Of a stretch of 7,490 nt of DNA, positions 1 to 5,807 are shown piece by piece; the first letter of the stretch is position 1, and each line of letters begins with the position of its first letter. The translations under genes were made by a program, and so were the position numbers. The DNA is from Deltaproteobacteria bacterium (lineage in GTDB: Bacteria > Desulfobacterota > Desulfuromonadia > Geobacterales > Geobacteraceae). The notes under the pieces were generated by a model. The model saw only the letters and a list, made by a program, of their open reading frames with translations, did not search any database and had not been told where the DNA came from. The DNA lies in the NCBI GenBank assembly GCA_021810985.1, contig JAJZQA010000126.1, positions 1 through 7,490 on the forward strand, read 5' to 3'.

Positions 1-1690
1 CCAAGTCCCCATTGCGGTACTGTATCCAGCCGACACGTTCCCGAACTTGAAGCGCATGGCTGTCAGCCGGAAATCTTGACAGATAGAGCTTGCCTGCTGC
101 CTCCGCCATGGCAATTTTCCCCAGTTCCCAGGCGTCTTCATGAATCCTGAAATAGAGGAACGATTCATTTGGCCCAACCCACGCCGTATCGGCCATAGCA
201 CTGAAAACTTCGAGTTCCTCACGAGCCATACCCAGTTTCTTGAAACAGCCGGAAACATGCGGGATAAAATCCTTTTCACCAACACAGCGTGCCAGATAAC
301 CGCGATTATCAAGGACAAGCTTGACCAGGCCCGTGCAGTCGTTCCCTTCCGCCAACTCCCGATACAATAATAGAAGCAGGTCTTCCCGCATGGAAGCCGC
401 CACATTGGCGAAGATACCGGCAGGAAATTTTTTCAAGTATTCCGCTATGGAACTGACGGCAGCATCAGCGGGACCATACATTGAGGTTATGAGAGCGGAT
501 TTGAAAAGAGTTTCTTCTTTCAGGACCGGATCACCGGTTTTTTTGTGAATAGCGAAATATTCATCGGCAAGAGAACGGTAGCTGGTGCCATTGACCGCAA
601 AAAGCCGCTGGTCGGCCAAACGGGTGGCAGCCAGGTATGCGGCCCTTGTTCCGGTAAAGGCCTTCGCTACCGTTCGATATACCGCCATGGCATCTGACAA
701 CCGTCCGCCACGGGCCGAAATATCCGCAAGCCGAACCAGCAATACAGGTCCATATTTGGTTTGCGACATGCCGGCAATCATCCTTTCCAGAATCTTGCGG
801 CCGGAAACACTCTCGCCACAACGGCCCAGCGTGTCGGCGTAAGCAAATACCATGGAAGGGCTTTGGACCAGATAGTCCGGCCAGATTTTTTCACCTTCCC
901 GAAACCAGCGAAGCGCCGAATCGTATTTCTGTAACTGGTACTGGGCCTCGCCAAGGCGGAAGGCCGCGATCGCACGAATCGAAGGCTGTTTATTCAGGAA
1001 GCCGGAAAAGATTTCCTCGGCCTCCGCACCCTTTTCACGGTAGAGGAGATTTTCTCCGCGCAGAAACAACTTGAGATCATCACCGGAAAGAAGCTTGCTG
1101 ATGAGTGGACCAGGCGTTGGATAAAAGGGAATTTCCGAGAGCTGCCGAGGGTCAAAGTCGCGAATCAGCTTGTCCGCACCTTTCCAGATTTGGTCGCGGC
1201 CGAGCGGCATGGACGCGATGCCATTCATCTGCAGCGAGCCACCGATATCCAGCGTCAGGACATTCGGCAGGCAGACATCAAGAAAACGGAAACCCGGAGC
1301 ATCCTCCTTCACGGTAAAGGTCAGACGCAGCCTGGCACCCTGATCGGTAAATTGCAGCCCCTCAATTCTGGAATCAGCAAAGGCGTCGAACTTTTTCAGC
1401 ACGGAGCCACGGGTGTCTTCGAAGGTCAGAATGACCTTCCGGCCGGGAGCATGGGAAATTCTGTAGCGGGGAGCTGAAGCAAAGACAAAGACCAGGCGGG
1501 TAAACTTCTCCTTAGTCTGCACCTCCATCCGGTAGAGACGGTTCGGGCTCTTCGCGGCCAGAAGGTCACCGCAAAATAGTACCAGGAGGAAGAAACCGCA
1601 TAGCGTGAAGCGGCAGGCAATGCCCAGCACCTGCAACCCGAACGATTGGACCTTCCCATTACCTATATTTTTAGACGATCCGAGTTCCAC
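1..1690 (-). CDS. Exported AMIN-like/TPR repeat protein (partial, C-terminus beyond left edge)
   Basis: A single open frame of 563 codons without a stop runs off the left edge. The chosen start is GTG at 1690, because GGAGG (1703-1699) lies 8 nt upstream; the nearby ATG at 1659 is in another frame and gives a shadow ORF. Residues 17-45 are a hydrophobic stretch ending LLA-A, a likely Sec signal peptide or anchor after a short basic N-region. Residues 50-150 are beta-rich and resemble an AMIN domain, a periplasmic peptidoglycan/envelope-targeting module. From about 205 the protein is helical; residues 240-272 (AAFRLGEAQYQLQKYDSAL...) fit a TPR, with degenerate repeats after it. It has its own sigma-54 promoter and follows the terminator of the chemotaxis operon. 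Probably a periplasmic or inner-membrane scaffold for an envelope machine. No specific gene name can be given; the domain calls are by eye. Confidence 0.85.
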   Translation of the reverse strand, partial: MELGSSKNIGNGKVQSFGLQVLGIACRFTLCGFFLLVLFCGDLLAAKSPNRLYRMEVQTKEKFTRLVFVFASAPRYRISHAPGRKVILTFEDTRGSVLKKFDAFADSRIEGLQFTDQGARLRLTFTVKEDAPGFRFLDVCLPNVLTLDIGGSLQMNGIASMPLGRDQIWKGADKLIRDFDPRQLSEIPFYPTPGPLISKLLSGDDLKLFLRGENLLYREKGAEAEEIFSGFLNKQPSIRAIAAFRLGEAQYQLQKYDSALRWFREGEKIWPDYLVQSPSMVFAYADTLGRCGESVSGRKILERMIAGMSQTKYGPVLLVRLADISARGGRLSDAMAVYRTVAKAFTGTRAAYLAATRLADQRLFAVNGTSYRSLADEYFAIHKKTGDPVLKEETLFKSALITSMYGPADAAVSSIAEYLKKFPAGIFANVAASMREDLLLLLYRELAEGNDCTGLVKLVLDNRGYLARCVGEKDFIPHVSGCFKKLGMAREELEVFSAMADTAWVGPNESFLYFRIHEDAWELGKIAMAEAAGKLYLSRFPADSHALQVRERVGWIQYRNGDL

Positions 1691-1698
1691 TACCTGAT

Positions 1699-1703
1699 CC
1701 TCC
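1699..1703 (-). promoter_or_regulatory. Ribosome binding site fixing the GTG start at 1690
   Basis: GGAGG sits 8 nt before GTG at 1690. No comparable site precedes the ATG at 1659, and only the GTG frame gives a signal peptide and stays open to the window edge. Confidence 0.8.
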
Positions 1704-1730
1704 AGCAGAGATGCGTTCCGGTAACTCAGG

Positions 1731-1746
1731 GGCAAAACCCGTGCCG
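1731..1746 (-). promoter_or_regulatory. Sigma-54 promoter of the AMIN/TPR gene
   Basis: The minus strand reads CGGCACGGGTTTTGCC. It contains GGCACG-N4-TTGC, with the invariant GG (1745-1744) and GC (1733-1732) exactly 10 nt apart, as in the sigma-54 consensus TGGCACG-N4-TTGCW. Only the base before GG (C for T) and the base after TTGC (C for A/T) differ. Transcription would start near 1720, leaving a leader of about 30 nt that carries the GGAGG site. A sigma-54 promoter needs an ATP-driven activator such as the one encoded at the right edge. Confidence 0.8.
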
Positions 1747-1769
1747 CTCGGCAACAGTGGGCAAAGACT

Positions 1770-1793
1770 CGGTTCCGGCAGGCAATCGAACCG
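1770..1793. repeat. Inverted repeat upstream of a sigma-54 promoter
   Basis: CGGTTC (1770-1775) and GAACCG (1788-1793) form a perfect 6-bp inverted repeat with a 12-bp spacer, lying about 50-73 bp upstream of the predicted transcription start. It could be an operator for the activator or another DNA-binding protein. The arms are short and chance is possible. Confidence 0.3.
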
Positions 1794-1935
1794 TCTGGTT
1801 TATTCTCGGGGGAAAAGGCACAGGGATAATTACCAGCGGAAGTCAACACATAACATGCTGGAATATTTGATTTTTGCAACAGTGAGGAAAATCGGAGAGG
1901 AAAAGGTACCGTCCGAAGACACCTGCAAAGGAAGG

Positions 1936-1966
1936 AAAAACTTCTCCGGTAAAATCCCCGGACAAG
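1936..1966 (-). terminator. Intrinsic terminator of the cheY-cheX-pseudoreceiver operon
   Basis: On the minus strand, CTTGTCCGG pairs with CCGGAGAAG (eight pairs and one G-G mismatch) around an 8-nt loop, followed directly by TTTTTCC. It lies about 75 bp after the operon's last stop codon and before the sigma-54 promoter of the next gene, separating the two transcription units. Confidence 0.65.
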
Positions 1967-2040
1967 CAGACAAAAACAGACAGAAAGTCATGAAGTCAAA
2001 GAAGTGTTACCGGAGGTAAGTCGTTATTTTGACACTCGCT

Positions 2041-3099
2041 TCAAGCCGCGGCGAGAAATTTGCCGAGTTTGCCAAGGAGTTCGTTCTGTTCGTACGGCTT
2101 CATGATTATATCTTTCGCACCGTTTTTCAGCGCTTTAAAAATCCCGGTTCGCGTCCATTGACAGGCACAGGCAATAATGGGCAATTGGGAATTTCCCGAC
2201 ATCTCCTTGATTTTGGAGCACAAGGACAATTCCCATTCATCCGCTTTCTTCATACCAAGCACTACTGCCTGAATCTCATCCATGGAGAAAAATTCTTTCA
2301 TATCGGCGCCCAGACCGGAGGCATGAATGGTAAAGCCATTGGCGGTCAGAAAGCTCTTTACCGCCTCTCGTTCCTCAAGGTCATCTTCCAGGATCAGTAC
2401 CGAACCTCCCCCGGCAACTCCGGAAACACCCTTTCCGTCAGCGTCAGACGGGAAGAGGCGGCGGAGAGACTCTGCCTGATCGTGTATGGCGGATTCATCG
2501 TGTTGAGGTTCAGGGTCGGCTTCCTGCGGATCGATACACCTGGCGAGTGTCAAGGGGACCAGGATATCGAAACGATTTAGATCATCCCCCCCCAGTTTGA
2601 TCTGTGCTTTGTAAACCAGATATTCCTCATCGGGAACCGGCAAACTGTCGGTGACCTCATCAACCTGCGGAACGAATTTCGATGGCGGAAGCTGCTTGAG
2701 GTGAAACTTTTCCGGCAGAAGCGGTTGAAAAACGGAATTGAAAGTGCCGATAATCTGATTTGCAATCTCGGAAAAAGCATCGATATCGTCCGCTTCCAAA
2801 ATGAGGAGTTTACGCTTTTCGGATATGCGTCCCGGCGGAATTCCCAGGAGAATACCACTCATCAGGATTGCATCACGTAACGAGAAAACCAGATGAATCT
2901 GGCCGGGATAATCCTCCCGGGAATCAACAGGCACGACAAAAGCCGAATCTTCCAAATCGGCAAGATAGGCTGTTTTGTCGAATTCCTTGACTTCGGTGTC
3001 ATCCACCGTAAGTTCCTGATTCAAGAGCATACTGCCTTCTTCAGCAGACTGCTTGAGTGCCGATTGAATCATTTTTTTCAGTTTCTCGAATCCCGCCAT
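2041..3099 (-). CDS. CheC/CheX-like domain fused to a degenerate receiver domain
   Basis: 352 residues. Residues 40-187 resemble the CheC/CheX/FliY phosphatase fold and keep the motif D107-x3-E111-x2-N114, followed by P138 (one residue beyond the usual x22 spacing). This acid/amide pair in the family dephosphorylates CheY-P. Residues 188-231 are a polar, acidic linker. Residues 232-352 are a receiver domain with the acidic pair D239/D240 and Lys334-Pro, but Gly282 occupies the phospho-acceptor Asp position and Ala312 the Ser/Thr position. It therefore probably cannot be phosphorylated in the usual way and may act as a binding module or CheY mimic. ATG at 3099 is the start, 30 bp after the cheX stop; the best Shine-Dalgarno (GGAG, 3115-3112) is 12 nt away, which is long, so translation may be weak or coupled. 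Third gene of the cheY operon. The domain calls are inferred from motifs. Confidence 0.85.
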   Translation of the reverse strand: MAGFEKLKKMIQSALKQSAEEGSMLLNQELTVDDTEVKEFDKTAYLADLEDSAFVVPVDSREDYPGQIHLVFSLRDAILMSGILLGIPPGRISEKRKLLILEADDIDAFSEIANQIIGTFNSVFQPLLPEKFHLKQLPPSKFVPQVDEVTDSLPVPDEEYLVYKAQIKLGGDDLNRFDILVPLTLARCIDPQEADPEPQHDESAIHDQAESLRRLFPSDADGKGVSGVAGGGSVLILEDDLEEREAVKSFLTANGFTIHASGLGADMKEFFSMDEIQAVVLGMKKADEWELSLCSKIKEMSGNSQLPIIACACQWTRTGIFKALKNGAKDIIMKPYEQNELLGKLGKFLAAA

Positions 3100-3129
3100 G
3101 ATGCTGTACCGCTCCGTTCTGCTGGTTGG

Positions 3130-3633
3130 TTATTCTTTTCTTAATTTGAGACTGACCAGAAAACTGTTATTTTCGTGGGTGAAGGGAACAATCACGCAGT
3201 CACTGTCCGACATGGCGTTGATGGTGTACTCCTCACCGGAAATAACAGTAGGAATGGAAAGATTGATATCCATCCCTCCCTTGGAAAGGACCATCTTTAC
3301 GTAACCGCCAAGCATGTTGGCAATTTCGCCAAGAGCATCGGTCACATCTTCTCCAACCTCGTCCACATCCATGCCGAGCATGTTTGACGTTACCTGGAGT
3401 GCAAAACTCTGGGGACAATGAATAGCGAGTATTCCCGTATAGGTGCCGGCCAAACCAACCATGCCGCTGATGCTACAGTGAAAAGGGTTAACCGACTCGC
3501 TCAACGGAAAATTAGCGTCCAAATCCATCATGATCATGGTGGAAAAAACTTCCTTGGTCGCATCAATCACGTGACGGGCCATATCCGCTTCATTAAGGTG
3601 GGTCGACTCTTCGACCATAGCATTCAGCGTCAT
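3130..3633 (-). CDS. cheX: CheX-type CheY-P phosphatase
   Basis: 167 residues, the usual CheX size. CheX proteins remove phosphate from CheY-P and so reset chemotactic signalling in the cytoplasm. The family active-site motif is visible as D99-x3-E103-x2-N106, with P128 close to the expected distance. The central part (residues 55-73, around GMVGLAGTYTGILAIHCP) and the C-terminal beta strands also fit the family. The ATG at 3633 overlaps the cheY stop as ATGA, and its GGAGG site (3644-3640, spacing 6) lies inside the last cheY codons, so the two proteins are probably translationally coupled. The substrate is most likely the CheY encoded next to it. CheC-like or generic chemotaxis phosphatase names are possible alternatives. 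Confidence 0.88.
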   Translation of the reverse strand: MTLNAMVEESTHLNEADMARHVIDATKEVFSTMIMMDLDANFPLSESVNPFHCSISGMVGLAGTYTGILAIHCPQSFALQVTSNMLGMDVDEVGEDVTDALGEIANMLGGYVKMVLSKGGMDINLSIPTVISGEEYTINAMSDSDCVIVPFTHENNSFLVSLKLRKE

Positions 3634-3992
3634 AGCAGACCTCCGAGTTTTTCATTGAGCTGATCCGGAGTAAACGGCTTCTTAATGCTGGCACTGGCGC
3701 CACTGGCAAGTGCTTCCTTGATGATATCTTCGCCGCCTTCGGTAGTTATCATCACGATCGGCACAGTGTTTCCATTCGCGCGGACCTGCTTGATAAACTC
3801 GAGACCATCCATGTTCGGCATGTTAATGTCCGAAAGAATCAGATTGACATTCTTTTCCGAAAGTACGCTCAACCCTTCGATACCATCACCCGCCTCGAAG
3901 ATATCATCAACGGCGAGGCCCGCCTGTCTCAGGGACCGGGAAATAATCTTCCTCATGGTTGAGGAATCATCGACAATCAAAACATTAGCCAT
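3630..3992 (-). CDS. cheY: CheY-type single-domain response regulator
   Basis: 120 residues made of one receiver domain and no output domain. All key residues are present: D8/D9 for Mg2+, phospho-acceptor D55 in SDINMPNMDG, T83, and K105 before Pro106. Such proteins take phosphate from a histidine kinase and bind a target, classically FliM at the flagellar switch. An upstream in-frame start at 4055 would add 21 residues unlike the family; ATG at 3992 is preferred because GGAGGG stands 6 nt before it and the protein then begins MANVLIVDD. A sigma-28-like promoter lies about 175-200 bp upstream. It is followed with overlap by cheX, so kinase output and its removal are co-expressed. A non-flagellar CheY paralogue remains possible. 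Confidence 0.92.
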   Translation of the reverse strand: MANVLIVDDSSTMRKIISRSLRQAGLAVDDIFEAGDGIEGLSVLSEKNVNLILSDINMPNMDGLEFIKQVRANGNTVPIVMITTEGGEDIIKEALASGASASIKKPFTPDQLNEKLGGLL

Positions 3993-3998
3993 AACCAA

Positions 3999-4004
3999 CC
4001 CTCC
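3999..4004 (-). promoter_or_regulatory. Ribosome binding site fixing the cheY start
   Basis: GGAGGG stands 6 nt upstream of ATG at 3992. It favours this start over the in-frame upstream start at 4055 and gives a protein of normal CheY length. Confidence 0.85.
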
Positions 4005-4166
4005 TCTCATTTGGTAAAAATCGACCATCGTCTGCCAGGAATTACTCTCGCTCAAACCAGTCTAACGCGCTCGCAAAACGGATACGCCGGCAACAACGAA
4101 GCAAGTTTCCGGAAAAACCAGTTCAAACCTCAATAACTCCAGCACAAGGGGTCATTTCAGAGTTTC

Positions 4167-4193
4167 TTATCGCACGATCCGGCAGGAACTTTA
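4167..4193 (-). promoter_or_regulatory. Sigma-28 (FliA)-like promoter of the cheY operon
   Basis: The minus strand has TAAA (4193-4190), exactly 15 nt, then TGCGATAA (4174-4167). The flagellar sigma-28 consensus is TAAA-N15-GCCGATAA, so the -35 element and the spacing are exact and six of eight -10 bases match. It implies a leader of roughly 165 nt before cheY and places the operon in the late flagellar class. Confidence 0.65.
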
Positions 4194-4206
4194 ATCTTTT
4201 CTTTTC

Positions 4207-4258
4207 CCCACTGCCGGGATTGCCGCCAGACAGGGCAAAATCCCCTCCAGAGAGTGGG
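4207..4258. repeat. Inverted repeat downstream of the kinase gene
   Basis: CCCACT (4207-4212) and AGTGGG (4253-4258) are perfect 6-bp arms 40 bp apart, just after the kinase stop codon. No T tract follows on the minus strand, so this is not a typical intrinsic terminator. It may be a weak 3'-end structure or chance. Confidence 0.25.
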
Positions 4259-4272
4259 TTTCATCAGAGACG

Positions 4273-5346
4273 TTACTCCGTGATCGGAGCGATTATGGTA
4301 AAAACACTCCCCTTGCCGACAACACTCTCAACCTCGATGGTACCGCCGTGAGCTTCGACAATCTCTTTGCTCAGGGCAAGACCGAGCCCGGACCCCTTGA
4401 ATCCGGCCGCCAACTCCGTACGGAAATATTTCTTGAATACTAATGAAGTATCATTTTTAGCTATACCGATTCCGGTATCTTTCACGGAGACCAGGAAATT
4501 GCCCTGACGAATCCGTGCGGATACCGTCACTTTCCCGCCCCGCGGAGTAAACTTAACGGCATTTCCTACAATATTGGCAAAGACTCGCGAAAATTGCTTG
4601 GCATCCAGTTCAACCGGTTGAAGCTTGCGCGGCAGCTTCACTACCAGTGACACGCCCTGCTCGTCCGCTTCCAACTGCCGGTCATGACAACAGCTTTCCA
4701 GCAGAGTCGATAGATCGCACGGCAGCCGCTTTATCTGCACCAGTCCCATCTCCAACCGGTAGACGTCCAGCAGGTCTTCAATCATCGAGTAGAGGCTTTT
4801 GCCGCTGCGTTCCATGTCTTCAAGTGTCTTCCGCAGTTTTGGGTGAATATCTCCCCACATGCCGAGCTTGATCGCCTGCACATACCCCTGCAGTACCATG
4901 AGAGGTGATTTCAGATCATGGGTCATCTTGGCAACGAACTCCTCACGACTGCGCTTCTCATCTCGCTCCTCGGTAACGTCGGAAAGTTCATAGATGCTTC
5001 CGAGCTGCACCTTTGCCGAAGAAAGAACTTCGGAAGAGCGAACCTGCAAAACACGGCCGCAAATATTCATTTCCAGGGGGAAGTCGCGGCAATCTTCACT
5101 GAGAACTTTATAAAGTGGCGTACGCAGTGGAAGCATATCAATTCGCTTGCCGATAACCGTCTCCTTGAAAACATGCAGAAGAGTTTCTGCTTTGCGATTC
5201 ATGAAAGTCAAAATTCCACCGCAGTCGGTAAAAATGACACCGGTCGACAGGGAGTCAAGAAATGAGTCGGCCATGAAAGCGTCTGAAAATGCAGTGAAAA
5301 GAATATCCTGGTTATTCTTGTTCATTGTTACAAGGCCGCATCCCAT
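4273..5346 (-). CDS. Cytoplasmic PAS-domain sensor histidine kinase
   Basis: About 357 residues, with no membrane segment or signal peptide, so it senses something inside the cell. Residues 27-122 form a PAS domain. The HisKA dimerisation domain follows with the phospho-acceptor His143 in KMTHDLKSP. The ATPase domain has the N box at Asn262 (NIVGNAVKFT), G1 box DTGIGI starting at 290, and G2 box GSGLGLAL starting at 318, so it should be active. ATG at 5346 is chosen because AGAGGAG lies 10 nt upstream; GTG at 5355 (only 1 nt from that site) and ATG at 5325 are alternatives. It is transcribed alone from a sigma-54 promoter. Its build matches FlrB/FleS/FlgS flagellar kinases, but no full response regulator is adjacent. 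Partners could be the downstream CheY or the sigma-54 activator upstream; the latter's N-terminus is not visible. Confidence 0.9.
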   Translation of the reverse strand: MGCGLVTMNKNNQDILFTAFSDAFMADSFLDSLSTGVIFTDCGGILTFMNRKAETLLHVFKETVIGKRIDMLPLRTPLYKVLSEDCRDFPLEMNICGRVLQVRSSEVLSSAKVQLGSIYELSDVTEERDEKRSREEFVAKMTHDLKSPLMVLQGYVQAIKLGMWGDIHPKLRKTLEDMERSGKSLYSMIEDLLDVYRLEMGLVQIKRLPCDLSTLLESCCHDRQLEADEQGVSLVVKLPRKLQPVELDAKQFSRVFANIVGNAVKFTPRGGKVTVSARIRQGNFLVSVKDTGIGIAKNDTSLVFKKYFRTELAAGFKGSGLGLALSKEIVEAHGGTIEVESVVGKGSVFTIIAPITE

Positions 5347-5356
5347 TCTGTGCACA

Positions 5357-5363
5357 CTCCTCT
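5357..5363 (-). promoter_or_regulatory. Ribosome binding site of the kinase gene
   Basis: AGAGGAG ends 10 nt before ATG at 5346 and only 1 nt before the alternative GTG at 5355, so the ATG is favoured. Confidence 0.6.
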
Positions 5364-5387
5364 GATTGGATTCTACCGATAGTCTTC

Positions 5388-5404
5388 AGCAATAAATCTG
5401 CCAA
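5388..5404 (-). promoter_or_regulatory. Sigma-54 promoter of the histidine kinase gene
   Basis: The minus strand reads TTGGCAGATTTATTGCT. GG (5402-5401) and GC (5390-5389) are exactly 10 nt apart, and TTGGCA plus TTGCT match the -24/-12 consensus well (G replaces C at one position). The predicted start near 5377 leaves a leader of about 30 nt containing AGAGGAG, the same geometry as at the AMIN/TPR gene. Confidence 0.8.
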
Positions 5405-5485
5405 GAATTTGAATTTAGTTGCCCAAGGGTACTTTCGGGGAGCAGAGCGGATAAATACGAACCTGGATTTGGGTGCGAGGTCAGC

Positions 5486-5520
5486 GTCTACGGTACAGAC
5501 TCAATGCATATTTCAGCATT
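5486..5520. repeat. Two adjacent inverted repeats, possible activator site
   Basis: GTCTACGGTACAGAC (5486-5500) has 4-bp inverted arms, and AATGC/GCATT (5503-5507 and 5516-5520) form a second repeat. They lie about 110-145 bp upstream of the predicted sigma-54 transcription start, where enhancer sites for sigma-54 activators usually occur. The arms are short, so the assignment is tentative. Confidence 0.25.
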
Positions 5521-5807
5521 AATACAGCCAGTTACATAGATATTCCTGACCTGGCGGCAAACTCGCTCTCAGGAGCAAAATATTTCCGCGGATAAATTCG
5601 AAAGAAGGACTCAAACCGTCACGATCGGCCTGACTGCCAGAATTATGACATCGAGACGTAACCCGGGGATTAGCGCGAGGAACCGCGGAGTGAGATGAAA
5701 TCATGGATTCACAGGTAGCAGAAATTAAACTGGACTGATCAGCGGAAACATACAAGCCGACAAGAAGAAGATACGGAGAAGATGGATGAAAAAATCAGGA
5801 GTGTGAG

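Larger units (their letters stand above)
1691..2040. other. 350-bp intergenic region between the cheY operon and the AMIN/TPR gene
   Basis: In transcription order it holds the intrinsic terminator of the upstream operon (1966-1936), about 180 bp of spacer with an inverted repeat at 1770-1793, the sigma-54 promoter and the ribosome binding site. The spacer between terminator and promoter is the right size for distal activator sites. No credible gene is seen on either strand; the plus-strand frames here have low-complexity, basic translations. Confidence 0.6.
5347..5807. other. 461-bp intergenic region between transglycosylase and kinase genes
   Basis: The part next to the kinase contains its ribosome binding site and sigma-54 promoter, and two short inverted repeats at 5486-5520. 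The remaining roughly 290 bp hold no gene I can support. A 78-codon minus-strand frame (5755-5519) has no good ribosome binding site and no recognisable features. No clear terminator was found after the transglycosylase stop codon. Confidence 0.6.

Noticed and set aside
1426..1659. A 77-codon minus-strand frame starting at ATG 1659.
   Set aside because: It lies in a different frame inside the AMIN/TPR gene, whose frame has a better ribosome binding site, a signal peptide and stays open for 563 codons.
1711..1855. Plus-strand resemblance to a cobalamin or GEMM-type riboswitch (GGGGCAAAACC, GGCAACAGTG, GGCAAAG).
   Set aside because: The hallmark 3' B12 box and GEMM tail are missing and no plus-strand gene follows. 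The most striking part is simply the reverse complement of the sigma-54 promoter at 1746-1731. A covariance-model scan (Rfam RF00174 and RF01051) would settle it.
2029..2580. A 183-codon open frame on the plus strand.
   Set aside because: It lies entirely antisense to the well-supported phosphatase/pseudoreceiver gene and its translation has no recognisable features.
4207..4258. The CCCACT/AGTGGG inverted repeat as a terminator for the kinase gene.
   Set aside because: The 40-bp loop is long and the bases after it on the minus strand are purine-rich rather than a T run.
5519..5755. A 78-codon minus-strand frame in the spacer between transglycosylase and kinase.
   Set aside because: No convincing ribosome binding site, no domain, and Ser/Arg/Cys-rich composition unlike the neighbouring proteins.
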